Source: JAIBJN01 sp963811635
GTDB lineage: Bacteria > Actinomycetota > Thermoleophilia > Gaiellales > Gaiellaceae
Direction of reading: 5' to 3'
Length of the DNA stretch: 64,000 bases
Assembly: GCA_963811635.1 (NCBI GenBank)
Contig: CAWESB010000026.1
Location: 1-64,000 of the forward strand
The notes beneath the pieces were generated by a model. The model did not search any database. It worked only from the letters and a program-made list of their open reading frames with translations, and had not been told where the DNA came from. This document shows, in pieces, positions 48,739 to 59,910 of this stretch. A program made the translations under genes and the position numbers. Positions within the stretch are counted from its first letter, which is position 1; every line of letters starts with the position of its first letter.

Positions 48739-49122
48739 TCATCGTAACCGGGCCTTGGCGCGCTCCCGCCGCTCGTGCTTCCAGCGGTCGACTCCCGTGA
48801 TGATGAAGAGACGCTCGCCCGGCTGCACGAGGCCGAGCTTGCGGGCCTCTCGCTCGATGAACTCGGGCGTGCCCGCATCCTGGATCCGCTGCTCGAGGGC
48901 GACGTTGCCCGCGGCGAGAGCGTCGACCTCCGCCTGTTGGCGGGCGACGTCGGCGTTCGCGTCACGGTAGGCGCGCAGCGGCTGCACGTAGCCGACGGCG
49001 ACGGCCAGCAGCACGATCAGCCCGATCCAGCGAAGCGCGCGCGCAGGGTTGGCGATGCGCCGCCTCTTCTTCGGCGTCGCGCGGCGAGGACGTTGGCGGG
49101 ATGCCCGGGCAGCCATGGGCAT
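48739..49122 (-). CDS. ftsB: FtsB/DivIC-like septum protein
   Basis: About 127 residues. FtsB/DivIC proteins are small single-pass division proteins in the FtsQLB complex. A basic cytoplasmic tail (residues 5-32) leads to a membrane helix at about 34-53, then a coiled coil (RDANADVARQQAEVDALAAG) and a C-terminal REARKLGLVQPGERLF stretch typical of the family. ATG 49122 was chosen; a second ATG at 49116 is in frame. It lies after pyk and before DUF501, as in other actinobacteria, where eno directly precedes it. Confidence 0.85.
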   Translation of the reverse strand: MPMAARASRQRPRRATPKKRRRIANPARALRWIGLIVLLAVAVGYVQPLRAYRDANADVARQQAEVDALAAGNVALEQRIQDAGTPEFIEREARKLGLVQPGERLFIITGVDRWKHERRERAKARLR

Positions 49123-49211
49123 GCCAACTTCGACCGTACGCCATGGCCTCCTTCTCCGGGCGGGAGAAAGGCTACCGACCGCGTCGGACGGACCTGGAAG
49201 TCCCTGGCGGG

Positions 49212-50639
49212 CTAGGCCGTCTCGACCTTGATCACGTTCGTCGTGCCGGGGACGTTGACCGCCGTGCCCGCCGTGATGACGATCCGGTCGCCGGCGGAGA
49301 CGAGACCGGACTCGCGAGCCGCCTCGATCGCGCGCGACCAGAGGTCCTCCACGTTCTTGGCCTCTTCGATCTCGGCCGAGACGACGCCCCACTCGAGCGC
49401 CAGCTGCTGCACGGCCTGGCGCTTGTGCGTGACGGCGATGATCGGCCGGCGCGGCCGGTGGCGGGCGACGGCCGAGGCCGTCCGGCCGCTGTAGGTCGGG
49501 ACGAGGATCGCCGCCGCGCCGAGCACCTCCGCGATGTCGCACGCGGCGTTCGACATCGCCTCGCCGACGGTCGGGAAGGGCTGGTCGGCGGCCTGCGCCA
49601 GCTCGTGCCGGTAGGCGAGGCTCGGCTCGACCGCGCGGGCGATCCGATCCATGAAGGCGGCGCTCGCGACCGGGTACTGGCCGACCGCCGTCTCGCCCGA
49701 GAGCATCACCGCGGACGTGCCGTCGAGGATCGCGTTGGCGATGTCGCTCGCCTCCGCCCGCGTCGGCTCCGGCCTCGTGATCATCGACTCCAGCATCTGC
49801 GTGGCCGTAATCGCGGGCTTCCCGTGCTCGAGCGCGCAGAGGATGATGCGCTTCTGGACGAGCGGCACCGCCGCCGGGCCGATCTCCACTCCGAGGTCGC
49901 CGCGGGCGACCATGACGGCGTCGGACGCGGTCACGATCGCGTCGAGGTCGTCGAGCGCCTCGGCCTTCTCCACCTTCGCGATCACGTGCGCCTTCGCATC
50001 GGCGGCGTTGAGGAGCTCGCGCAGACCGCGGCAGTCGGCGGCCGAGCGGATGAACGAGAGCGCGACGTAGTCGACGCCGAGCGAGAGCGCGAACTCGAGG
50101 TCGCTGAGGTCCTTCTCCGTAATCGACGGCACCGGGATGGGGACGCCGGGGACGTTGACACCCTTGTGCGCCCCGACGGCGCCGCCGACCTCGACGGTGA
50201 CGCGCACGCGCTCGCCGTTGGTGTCGTCGACCCGCAGCCGGACGAGCCCGTCGTCGATGAGCACCTCGTGCCCCGGCTGCAGGACCTCGGTCAGGACGGC
50301 CGGCATCACCGGCAGGTCCTCGGGAGCCGCGGCCTTCTCGCCCGCGATGTGCAGCACGTCGCCCTCGACGAGGATGCGCGGGACGTCGAGATCGCCGACG
50401 CGGATCTTCGGGCCCTGGAGGTCGGCGATCAGGGCCAGCGGCCGGCCGGCGCGCTCCTGCACCTCCCGGATGAGCCGCGCGCGTTCGCCGTGCTCCTCGT
50501 GTGTGCCGTGCGAGAAGTTCAGGCGCGCCGCGTCCATGCCTGCGTGAACGAGCCGGTCGAGCATCTCCGGGGACGCGGTCGCCGGTCCGATCGTGCAGAC
50601 GATCTTCGTCCGACGCAGCCCGTTGGTCACACCGGGCAC
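49212..50639 (-). CDS. pyk: Pyruvate kinase
   Basis: A 475-residue glycolytic enzyme that makes ATP and pyruvate from phosphoenolpyruvate. The N-terminal TKIVCTIGPATASPEML, the active-site DAARLNFSHGTHEEH and the Mg-binding MVARGDLGVEIG and MLSGETAVGQYPV segments are all present. The C-terminal domain (GRTASAVARHRPRRPIIAV) is intact. GTG at 50639 or the nearby GTG at 50630 may be the start. It lies between eno and ftsB, separated from eno by 33 bases, so upper and lower glycolysis steps are linked. Confidence 0.97.
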   Translation of the reverse strand: MPGVTNGLRRTKIVCTIGPATASPEMLDRLVHAGMDAARLNFSHGTHEEHGERARLIREVQERAGRPLALIADLQGPKIRVGDLDVPRILVEGDVLHIAGEKAAAPEDLPVMPAVLTEVLQPGHEVLIDDGLVRLRVDDTNGERVRVTVEVGGAVGAHKGVNVPGVPIPVPSITEKDLSDLEFALSLGVDYVALSFIRSAADCRGLRELLNAADAKAHVIAKVEKAEALDDLDAIVTASDAVMVARGDLGVEIGPAAVPLVQKRIILCALEHGKPAITATQMLESMITRPEPTRAEASDIANAILDGTSAVMLSGETAVGQYPVASAAFMDRIARAVEPSLAYRHELAQAADQPFPTVGEAMSNAACDIAEVLGAAAILVPTYSGRTASAVARHRPRRPIIAVTHKRQAVQQLALEWGVVSAEIEEAKNVEDLWSRAIEAARESGLVSAGDRIVITAGTAVNVPGTTNVIKVETA

Positions 50640-50672
50640 GTTAGCGAGCGCGGGGTGTTCTCCTGCGTCGCC

Positions 50673-51946
<1,274 letters not shown>

Positions 51947-51950
<4 letters not shown>

Positions 51951-52753
51951 GCGAGCGCCTCCTTGGCGAGTCGGTAGTAGCGATCCTGCTCCTCCAGGTC
52001 GAGCTCGCGCCAGTCCCATCCGTCCTTTTCGGCGAGCTCGGCCGCGCGTTCGACGCGCTGCACGAAGCGCGCGCTCGTCGCCCGCAGCGCGAGCTCGGGA
52101 TCGACGTTCAGCGCACGCGCGAGGTTCACGGCCGTGAAGAGGAGGTCGCCGACCTCTCCGACCACCGGCACCGGGGGCTCCGTCTCGGCCGCTGGCGCCC
52201 CGGCCGCGGCGACGGCCTTCTCCAGCTCGTCCGCCTCCTCCCGCACCTTCGCGAGCGGCCCGGCCGCGTCGAGCCAGTCGAACCCGGCCGAGGCAGCCCG
52301 GCGCTGCACCTTGCGCGCGTGCAGGAGCGCGGGAAGCGCCTCGGGCACGTCGTGGAAGATCCCCTCGCGGTCCTCCTGCTCGCGCTTCAGCTCCTCCCAG
52401 CGGCCCTTGACCGCGCCGGGCGTCTCCAGCTCCGCGTCGCCGAAGACGTGGGGATGCCGCCGCACGAGCTTCGCGCGGATCCCGCGCGCGACCTCGGCGA
52501 GGTCGCCGGCGCCGCGCTCCTCGAGCAGGAGCGCGAGGAAGACGGTCTGGAAGAGGAGGTCGCCGAGCTCGTCTACCAGCTTCGCATCGTCGCCGGCGAC
52601 GGCTGCGTCGGCGACCTCGTAGGCCTCTTCGACCGTGTGCGGGACGATCGTCCGCTCGGTCTGCGCACGGTCCCAGGGGCATTCGCGCCGCAGTCGTTCG
52701 GCCAGCTCCTGGAGTTCGACGAGCGCCTCCCCGAGCCCGTCCCCGCCGCTCAC
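51947..52753 (-). CDS. mazG: MazG-family nucleoside triphosphate pyrophosphohydrolase
   Basis: A 268-residue enzyme with two MazG-like repeats that hydrolyse (d)NTPs to monophosphates. Repeat one has TVEEAYEVADAAVAGDDAKL and LVDELGDLLFQTVFLALLL; repeat two has REEADELEKAVAA and VVGEVGDLLFTAVNLA. The acidic residues bind Mg. The GTG start at 52753 is 4 bases after the PPIase lipoprotein gene. It overlaps eno by four bases. Probably a housekeeping nucleotide-pool enzyme. Confidence 0.95.
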
Positions 52754-52757
52754 GTGG

Positions 52758-53822
52758 CTACTCCGTGTCGGTCTCGGTCTGGGTTGTGTCCACGCCGGTG
52801 TCGCCCGCGCCGGTGGTCGTGTCGGCTTCGGGCGGCGGCTCGAAGCCGGGCGCGTAGAAGATCAGATTCTTGAAGCGGTCCTGGAGCTCGCTGATCCACT
52901 CGTTGATCCGGGTGTTCTTCTTCTCTTCGAGCATCGTCGTGGAGATCTGCTCCTTGACGTCGTCGAGCGACTGCGTCGAGGCCTCCTGGACGTCGCCGAC
53001 CGCCTCGATGATGTGCCAGCCGAACTGCGTCTTCACCGGCTCGGAGAGCTCGCCGGTCTTGAGCTCGAAGGCCACCTTGTCGAACGGTGCGACGGTCGCG
53101 CCCTTCTGCGCGGTGAACTTGCCGCCCTCGTTCTTGGAAGCCGGGTCCTGCGAGTACTGCTTGGCGAGCTTGGCGAAGTTCCCACCGTCCTCCAGCTGCG
53201 CGTGGATGGCGTCGGCCTTGGCCTTGCTCTTGACGAGGATGTGCCTGACCTCGCGCGAGGCGGGCTGCTCGAACTGCGCCTTGTTCTCCTCGTAGTACGC
53301 CTCGATGTCGGCGTCGGAGACCTTCACCTCGCTCGTGACCTTCTCGAAGATCTTCTCCGAGAGCATCCGCGTGCGCAGATCCTTGAGCACCTGCTCCTCG
53401 GTCAGGCCCTGCTTCTCGAGCTCGTCCTGGTACTTCTGCTCGTCGCCGTCGAAGAACTGCTGCTTCAGCTCGTCGAGGCGCTTGTCGAGCTCCTCGTCGG
53501 TGACAGTGACGTCGAGCTCCTCGGCCGCGATCTCGAACTCGGCCTGCTCGACGAGGCTGCGCACGAGCGCGTTGCGAAGCTGCGCGAACTCGGGCGTCCC
53601 CGCCGCGGGGAAGTCCTGCTCGCGCGCCTCGTAGGTCGCCTGCGCCTGGCTCAGCAGCCGGTCGTACTCGGACTTCGGGACCTCCCGGTCGCCGACCACC
53701 GCGATCGCATCGGCCGGGACATCGGTCGACGCGCTGTCGTCGTCGTCACCGCCGCAGCCTGCGGCTGCGACTCCGAGCGCGAGCGCAGCGAGAACAGCGA
53801 TGAGACGAGTCAAAAGAGGCAT
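52758..53822 (-). CDS. PPIase (SurA/PrsA-like) lipoprotein
   Basis: A 354-residue exported protein folding factor. The lipobox AAAGC at about residues 19-23 is followed by an acidic linker. A SurA_N-like helical segment runs at about 35-160, and a parvulin-type (rotamase) domain at about 185-285 with REVRHILVKSKAKADAI and GWHIIEAVGDV. It resembles PrsA foldases that assist exported proteins. In mycobacteria a lipoprotein gene lies in this place next to mazG and eno. It is 12 bases after the mfd gene end, on the same strand. Confidence 0.88.
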   Translation of the reverse strand: MPLLTRLIAVLAALALGVAAAGCGGDDDDSASTDVPADAIAVVGDREVPKSEYDRLLSQAQATYEAREQDFPAAGTPEFAQLRNALVRSLVEQAEFEIAAEELDVTVTDEELDKRLDELKQQFFDGDEQKYQDELEKQGLTEEQVLKDLRTRMLSEKIFEKVTSEVKVSDADIEAYYEENKAQFEQPASREVRHILVKSKAKADAIHAQLEDGGNFAKLAKQYSQDPASKNEGGKFTAQKGATVAPFDKVAFELKTGELSEPVKTQFGWHIIEAVGDVQEASTQSLDDVKEQISTTMLEEKKNTRINEWISELQDRFKNLIFYAPGFEPPPEADTTTGAGDTGVDTTQTETDTE

Positions 53823-53833
53823 GGGCGTGCTGG

Positions 53834-56800
53834 CTAGGCCGAAAGCCGTAGATCGAGGATAGCATCGACGAACGCGAGCGCTTGAGGGAACCGCTCGCCC
53901 CTCTGGGTGAGCTCGCGCTTCGCGCTCGAGTAGACCGCCGTCGCGGCGGTCGTGCGGAGCTCACGGAGCTCCGCCGAGCCGAGCACGAGCGGTCCGACGA
54001 CGGCTCGGCCACCCCGGAAGACGAGGTAGTCAGCGCCGATCCGGGCCAGCTTCAGCTTGACCTCCTGGATGGCGAAGAGGCTCTCGACGGGTTCCGGCAC
54101 GGGCCCGAAACGATCCTCGGTGGCGGCCCGGAGCTCGCGCAGCTCGTCCTCCGTCTCCGCGAGCGCGAGGCGCCTGTGGAGGTCGATCTTCTGCGCCTCG
54201 GCGGGCATGTAGTCGGCGGGGACGTAGGCGTCGACCTGGGCGTCGACCCGCACGGGACGCGCCGCGGCCCGGCGCGTGCCGGTGAGCTCGGCGACCGCCT
54301 CGCCGAGGAGCTCCACGTAGAGCTCGAAGCCGATCGCCGCCACGTGCCCGGACTGCTCCGCGCCGAGCAGGTCGCCGGCGCCCCGGATCTCGAGGTCGCG
54401 CATGGCGATGGCGAAGCCGCTCCCCAGCTCGGTGTGGTCGGCGAGCGTCGCGAGCCGCGCCCGCGCCTCGGCGGTCAGCTCCTGACCGTCCGGGTAAAAC
54501 AGGTACGCGTGGGCGACGACGTCGCTCCTGCCCACCCGCCCGCGGATCTGGTAGAGCTGGGCGAGCCCGAGGGCGTCGGCGCGCTCGACGATCAGGGTAT
54601 TGGCCTGTGGGATGTCGAGCCCGGACTCGATGATCGTCGTCGAGACGAGCACATCCGCGTCGCCGGCCAGGAACGAGAGCATGTGGCCCTCGAGCTCGCG
54701 CTCCGGCATCTGGCCGTGCGCGACGATGATGCGCAGCTCCGGAACGAGCTGGCGGAGGTGCTCGGCCGCCTCCTCGATCGACTCCACCCGATTGTGGAGG
54801 AAGAAGGACTGGCCCTCGCGTGCGTGCTCGCGCACGAGCGCCTCGCGGACGAGCTCCTCGTCGTACTCGCCGACATGCGTGCGGATCGGCCGGCGGCCCT
54901 GGGGCGGCGTCTCGATGACGCTGATGTCGCGCAGGCCAGCAAGCGACATGTGCAGCGTGCGCGGGATCGGCGTCGCCGACAGTGCGAGCACGTCCACCTC
55001 GAGCCGCAGCTGGCGCAGCAGCTCCTTCTGCGCAACGCCGAACCGCTGCTCCTCGTCGACGATCACGAGGCCCAGGTTCTTCGAGGCGACGTCCCGCGAG
55101 AGCACGCGATGTGTGCCGATGAGGACGTCGACCTTTCCCGCGGCGAAGTCCGCGAGCACCTGCTTCACGTCGGCGGCCTTGCGGAAGCGCGAGATCATCT
55201 CGACGGTCACCGGCAGGTCGCGGTAGCGCTCGCGGAAGGTGTTCCAGTGCTGCTGCGCGAGGATCGTCGTCGGCGCGAGCAGGAGCGCCTGCGCGCCGTT
55301 CGCCACCGCGATGAAGGCGGCGCGCACGGCCACCTCGGTCTTTCCGAAGCCGACGTCCCCGCAGACGAGGCGGTCCATCGGGCGCGGCGTCTCGAGGTCT
55401 TCCTTCACCACCTCGATCGCCTGGCGTTGGTCCGGCGTCTCCTCGTAGGCGAACGTCGTCTCGAGTCGCTCGACGAGCTCGGACTCGGCCTCGAAGGCGA
55501 CGCCCTCGGCCTGCTGCCGCCGGGCGTAGAGCGCGAGCAGCTCGCCCGCCAGCTCGTGCGCGCCCGCGCGGGCCCGGTTCTTGATCGTCTGCCAGGCCTT
55601 GCCGCCCAGCTTCGAGAGCGCGGGCGTGTGCCCGTCGGCGCCGACGTAGCGCGAGACCTTGCCGATCTGCTCGTGGGGGACGTAGAGGCGGTCGTCGCCG
55701 CGAAACGCGAGGAAGAGGTAGTCGCGGGTGACGCCGGCGACGGTCTTCGTCTCGAAGCCGAGCAGCATTCCGACGCCGTGGTCCTCGTGGACGACGTGGT
55801 CGCCCGTGCGCAAATCGGCGAAGCTCTGGAGCGCGCGCCCGATCCTTGCGTCGGCGCGCGGTGGACGCTTGCGGAAGACCTGCGTGTCCGGGAGCAGGAT
55901 CAGATCGAGGTCGCGAAGGACGAAGCCGCGGCGCGCCGGCGACACCGCGAAGAAGAGCCCAGGCTCGTCCGGGAGGTCGTCGCCCGGGTCGAGGACGACC
56001 GCGTCCAGTCGCCGCAGCATGGCCTTCGTCCGCTGGGCCTCCCCGCGGTGCGCGAACGTGACGACGACCCGGCTGCCGCTCTTCACGTAGGCGAGAAGGT
56101 CTCGCTCGGCCTCCGCCAGGCCCCGGGCCGCCACGGCCGGGCGCTGCGCCTCGAAGCTGTGGCGCTGGCCGGCCGGGAGCTGGGTCAGGCGGAGCGCGCC
56201 TCGGAGGTCCACGGTGGTGCCGAGCTCCTCGCGGACGACCTCCTCCACCTCGTCCGCCTGCCAGACGAGGTCGGGCTTCGGCAGCGGCGCCACGAGGTCG
56301 TCCGGCAGCGGCGCCGGCTCCCCTTCCTCCGCGAGCATCGGCTCGACCAGGTCGAGGCGCCGCTCGACCGCCGGGTAGACCGTCGCCGACTCGAGCGCGT
56401 GCAGCGTCCGTTGCGTGAACGGGGAGAAGGCGCGCAGGGACTCGATCTCGTCGCCGAACAGCTCGAGGCGTACCGGCTCGCGGCCGGTCGAGGGGAAGAC
56501 GTCGAGGATGCCGCCGCGGACCGCGAACTGACCGCGCCCCTCGGCCTGCGGCGACCCGCTCGTAGCCGGCGAGAGCAAGTCGCTCGGAGAGCGCCTCTGC
56601 GCCGGGCTCGTCCCCGACGCGCAACACGATCGGCTCCGGCCGCGCCCCGGCCGGGGGGATCTCCTCCGCGAGGCCGAGCGCAGACGCGCAGACGAGCCCG
56701 CCCTCCGCCAGGACCTCGAGCGCGCGGGCGCGCTCACCGACGAGGTGCGGCGGCGGCTCGAGACCGCTGCCCCAGCGAACGCCGCGCGACGCGAAGAGCC

Positions 56801-57050
56801 CGACGTCGTCCTCGCCGAGGAACCAGCCGGCGCCTTCGGCCGCGTCCCGGGCCTGGGCATCGTCCGGCAGGACGACGACCAGCGGGCCCGTGCGCGCGCG
56901 ATGGAGGCCGGCGAGGAAGAGCGGCAGGAGCGCCTCCGAGACGCGCGCCTCGGCCGGGTCGTCCAGGAACTCGCGCAGGCGCTCGCCCTCGGCGAAGTCG
57001 CGGGCGATCGGGCCGAGCGCGGGCTCTTGCAGACGGATCGGTCGGTCCAT
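53834..57050 (-). CDS. mfd: Transcription-repair coupling factor Mfd, frameshifted
   Basis: About 1071 residues after removing one base. Mfd removes stalled RNA polymerase and recruits UvrA. N-terminal UvrB-like module and FAVRGGILDVFP, the RNA-polymerase interaction region (VVHEDHGVGMLLG), Walker A CGDVGFGKTEVAVRAA, DEEQ motif IVDEEQRFGV and the late GRVGRSDVVAHAYL are present. From ATG 57050 to about ALAGYER the protein is in one frame, and from EGRGQFAVRGG on in another; the break is near 56545-56560, close to GGG at 56555-56557. A single inserted base explains it. The gene order matches the pth-mfd pattern. Confidence 0.92.
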
Positions 57051-57176
57051 GACGAGCGACGAAACTCACGGTTCCGCGGCGTCATCGTAGCCGCCTGCCG
57101 TCGACCGTCGAGACGGGCGTAGAGCGGTGTCCGCGCCACGGCCAGCGTCGTGCTCCGGACGGGGCGAAGCTCTAAG
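57051..57176. other. Part of the pth-mfd intergenic region, no gene seen
   Basis: The 353 bases between mfd and pth carry no supportable protein gene. This first part is GC-rich with no clear promoter. Reading frames there encode low-quality Arg/Pro-rich peptides. The remainder holds the candidate plus-strand RNA and terminator listed separately. Confidence 0.5.
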
Positions 57177-57284
57177 GTCGGGCTCCCGATGTGCCGAAAG
57201 AAAGGATGAGCACCGGCGTCGGGCCGCTACGACGCAGGAGCATCTGCGGCGGGTCGTCCTCCAGCGGGACGGCCCGCCTTCTTT
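57177..57284 (+). ncRNA. Candidate small structured RNA with its own terminator
   Basis: About 108 bases with three hairpins: GTCGG/CCGAT (57177-57190), GCGTCG/CGACGC around 57216-57235, and a 12-bp terminator stem at 57248-57278 followed by TTCTTT. A short GTGC/GCAC pair also spans 57191-57213. Coding frames here look random. No homology is known to me. No strong promoter is visible. Confidence 0.4.
57248..57284 (+). terminator. Rho-independent terminator on the plus strand
   Basis: GGCGGGTCGTCC at 57248-57259 pairs with GGGACGGCCCGCC at 57266-57278 around loop TCCAGC, then TTCTTT. No plus-strand gene ends here; both neighbours are minus-strand. So it ends an unannotated plus-strand transcript or acts on antisense transcription. 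Confidence 0.72.
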
Positions 57285-57403
57285 CGTCCCCCACGCCCCC
57301 ATGGGGGCAGCAAGCCCCCCGATTCGACGCTATCGCGCCGGGGCGCGCAGGTGACGCTCACGAATGCGCCGAGATCGCGCCGAACTCGATTGGGGTCGCG
57401 GCA

Positions 57404-58003
57404 TCAGCGCTCGTTGAAGCGCTGCTGAGCCTCGTCGAGCCCGTCGCGTACGACCGCCTCGACGGCGTCGGCGGCCCGGGCGACGAGCGCCTCGACGTCG
57501 ACCTCGTCCGTGAACGGCGAGAGCACCCAGTCGGCGACCGGGCGCGGATCGCCGCGCTCGGGCCGACCGACGCCGATCCTGAGCCGCGCGAACTCCGGCG
57601 TGCCGACGTGCTGGGCGACCGAGCGGAGCCCGTTGTGTCCCGCCAGCCCTCCGCCCAGCCGGGCCTGCAGGCGGCCGAGGTCGAGATCGACCTCGTCGTG
57701 GACGACGAGCAGTTGCTCCGCCGGCAGCTTGAAGAAGCCCACCGCCGCGCCAACCGAGCGGCCGGACTCGTTCATGTAGGTGAGGGGCTTCAGAAGGGCG
57801 ACGCGCGAGCCGTCGAGCCGAACCTCGGAGAGCTCGCCCGAGAACTTGGAGCGAAACGACCCGCTCTGCCGGCGGGCCAGCTCGTCCGCGACCATGTGCC
57901 CGACGTTGTGACGCGTGCGGGCGTATTCGCGGCCCGGGTTGCCGAGCCCCGCCACGAGCAGGTCGAGCGTCGAGGCCGACTCGCCCCGACGGAAGAGACG
58001 CAC
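57404..58003 (-). CDS. pth: Peptidyl-tRNA hydrolase
   Basis: A 199-residue enzyme that frees tRNA from drop-off peptidyl-tRNA. GLGNPGREYARTRHNVG holds the conserved Asn and catalytic His; KPLTYMNESGRSV and VVHDEVDLDLGRL (the conserved Asp) follow, then GGLAGHNGLRS. The GTG at 58003 gives a short extra N-terminus before the first strand. It lies 9 bases after rplY on the same strand, as in other actinobacteria. Confidence 0.96.
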   Translation of the reverse strand: MRLFRRGESASTLDLLVAGLGNPGREYARTRHNVGHMVADELARRQSGSFRSKFSGELSEVRLDGSRVALLKPLTYMNESGRSVGAAVGFFKLPAEQLLVVHDEVDLDLGRLQARLGGGLAGHNGLRSVAQHVGTPEFARLRIGVGRPERGDPRPVADWVLSPFTDEVDVEALVARAADAVEAVVRDGLDEAQQRFNER

Positions 58004-58012
58004 GGGAAGGTC

Positions 58013-58720
58013 CTAGCTCTCGGCGGGCTCTTCGCCGCCGTCGCCCTCGGTCTCGCCCTCGGCCGCCGGCGCACCTTCCTCGCCCTCGGCCTCGCCCTCG
58101 ACGCCCTCCTCGCCCTCGAGCCCCTCTTCCTCCTCGATCTCGGGCTCCTCGACCTTGGTCGGTGGCTGGACTGTCGCGACCACGGCCTCCGGGTCGTCGA
58201 GAACCTCCACGCCCTCGGGGACGATCACGTCGGCCACGCGGAGGGAGTCACCGATGGTCATGCCGGAGATGTCGAGCTCGAGGCGGTCGGGCACCTCCAT
58301 GGGCAGCGCCTCGACGTTGATCTCGCGGAGGACGAGCGTGAGCGCGCCGCCCTCCTTGACGCCGGGCGACTCGCCGAAGGCCTCGACGGCGACCTGCGTC
58401 TGGATCACCTGGTCGAGCCGGACCTCGTGCAGGTCGATGTGGAGGAGCCGCGGGCGCGTGGGGTCGAGCTGGTACTCCTTGAGCACCGCGTGATGGGGCG
58501 TCTTCTGACCGTCAAAGACGACGTCGAGGATCGCGTGGAGCCCGTGGTCGCCGGTGAGCACGCGGCGCAGCTCCCGCTCCTCGACTGCGAACGGATGCGC
58601 CTTCTTGCCGGCGCCGTAGAGGACTCCGGGGATCATCCCGCTGGCACGCAGGCGCCGCGAGACGGCGCTTCCCGTGTCCTCGCGCGGCTTGACGTCCAGC
58701 TGGATGCGTTCTCCGGCCAT
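58013..58720 (-). CDS. rplY: 50S ribosomal protein L25/general stress protein Ctc
   Basis: A 235-residue L25 of the long Ctc type, binding 5S rRNA. The N-terminal domain has PREDTGSAVSRRLRASGMIPGVLYG and PTRPRLLHIDLHEV; residues about 95-185 form the second beta-rich domain. The last 50 residues are very acidic (Glu-rich), typical of this family in actinobacteria. It is followed closely by pth. Confidence 0.95.
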   Translation of the reverse strand: MAGERIQLDVKPREDTGSAVSRRLRASGMIPGVLYGAGKKAHPFAVEERELRRVLTGDHGLHAILDVVFDGQKTPHHAVLKEYQLDPTRPRLLHIDLHEVRLDQVIQTQVAVEAFGESPGVKEGGALTLVLREINVEALPMEVPDRLELDISGMTIGDSLRVADVIVPEGVEVLDDPEAVVATVQPPTKVEEPEIEEEEGLEGEEGVEGEAEGEEGAPAAEGETEGDGGEEPAES

Positions 58721-58764
58721 TCCGGCGGGCTAGTCTAGCGAAGGCGACGAGCCGGGCCGCGGGC

Positions 58765-59401
58765 CTAGCCGGCCGCGCGCTCGGGCTCGATGCGCGCCTG
58801 GATCTGGGAGACGTAGAGCCCGAGCTCCCGCTGGCGCTCGGTCAGGCGCTCCTCGCGGATGGCGAGCAGATCCTCGCGCCGCTCGACCTCCTCCTCCCGC
58901 AACTCGAGATCCGACTCCATGACGGCGCGCCGCGCCTCCAGGTCGTTCTCGCGCTGCTCGAGGTCGCGGGAGCGCTCGCGCAGGCTGCCCTCCAGCTCGC
59001 TCGTGCGCCGCTCCCGCCGCTCCAGGCTTTCCCTGGACTCGATCAGCGCACCCGCGGAGCCGACCTTCTCCTCCAGCTCCTCGACTCGCTGCTCGCGCTC
59101 GACGAGCGTGAGCTCCAGCGCCGCCAGCCGCGTCTCGCGCTCCGCCAGCTGGCGTTCGCTCGCGGCCAGGCGCTCGGCATCGTCCCGGCTCGGCCCCTCG
59201 CCGCGGCCGATCTGGTCGATGTTCTGGATCTCGACCTTGATGACGGGCGGGAGGAGGCCCCCGCTGTTGGCGGGAGTCTGTGGAGTCGGCGGTGCTGCAG
59301 CCGACGGCTTCCGGCGACGACGGCGCCGGCTCTTTCGCCGCGCGGGCTCAGGCCGCTCCGCCGGGAAGGGGTTCTGGATGTCAGTCAGGGCCGAACGGCA
59401 T
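58765..59401 (-). CDS. Coiled-coil protein with basic N-terminal tail, frameshifted near its start
   Basis: About 211 residues when one C/G is removed from the three-base run at 59388-59390; the ATG at 59399-59401 then joins the long open frame. Without the correction there is no ATG, GTG or TTG start in that frame. Residues about 20-45 are strongly basic (ARRKSRRRRRRKPS), and a Pro-rich bridge leads to VIKVEIQNID. From about residue 75 to the end, repeated heptads of Glu, Arg and Leu (LAERETRLAALE, LEQRENDLEARR) form a long coiled coil. No function was recognised. It lies 44 bases upstream of rplY on the same strand. Confidence 0.6.
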
Positions 59402-59621
59402 GCAGACCGGACGATGACCGCCCGGCGAGCCGAGGGGCATCCCCCACAATGGCCATCTCGCGGCGGATCCCACCATCAAGGGATGCCGCCTGGCGCGCAA
59501 GGGCCGGGCACAGTGGGTGGCGTTCCCTCGCTGTGACACACGAAAAGGCGGCTTCGTAGCGGCACACGACCGGGCCCCGATCGGTGGCCGAGGGCTCGTC
59601 AGGCGGGCCCTCGGCCGCGTC
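59402..59621. other. Intergenic stretch with two strong hairpins
   Basis: No gene seen. On the minus strand GGCCGAGGGC/GCCCTCGGCC (10 bp) lies just after the stop of the small gene at 59622, but without a T-tract, and further on a bulged 10-bp GGCGG...CCGCC hairpin is seen. These may be weak terminators or RNA structure. Confidence 0.4.
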
Positions 59622-59857
59622 CTACTCGACGAGCTCGCCCGGAGACTCCGGGTGCAGCAGCGCCCACACGAGCAGGTGGGCAGCGACCTCACGCCGGCCC
59701 TGCTCCTCGTCGGGCGCGTCCAGTCGCTCGACGTCGAGCTCGGTCGATCCCACCGGGCGCACGGCGAAGCCGGACCGCGCGTAGTGCGCGTTCAGCTCCT
59801 CGCGAAGCGAGGGATCGGCGATTCGGAGTCGTACAGGCCGCAGTTCTCCTTTTCCAT
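59622..59857 (-). CDS. Small conserved-looking protein with an uncertain start
   Basis: Seventy to 78 residues ending ELVE at 59622-59624. The sequence PVRLRIADPSLREELNAHYA then VRPVGSTELDVERLDAPDEE reads like a compact alpha/beta domain. No normal start codon is in frame. Adding one A to the AAAA run at 59850-59853 would give ATG at 59857 followed by EKGELRPVRLRIADPS. Alternatively an AAAAGGAG ribosome site serves a CTG or GTA start. I cannot name a family. It is 53 bases downstream of the 83-residue membrane gene. Confidence 0.45.
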
Positions 59858-59910
59858 CGGCTCTGCGGAAGGGTCCGCCACCCCTCGTCCGAGGGCTTCG
59901 CGGCGAGCGT

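Noticed and set aside
57066..57302. A 78-residue minus-strand frame between mfd and pth
   Set aside because: Low-complexity Arg/Ser-rich peptide without a ribosome site; the terminator stem lies inside it.
57295..57308. Perfect 14-base palindrome GCCCCCATGGGGGC
   Set aside because: Too common in GC-rich DNA to call an operator; no second copy seen.
59590..59621. Strong hairpin as a rho-independent terminator
   Set aside because: No T-tract follows on either strand; noted only as structure.
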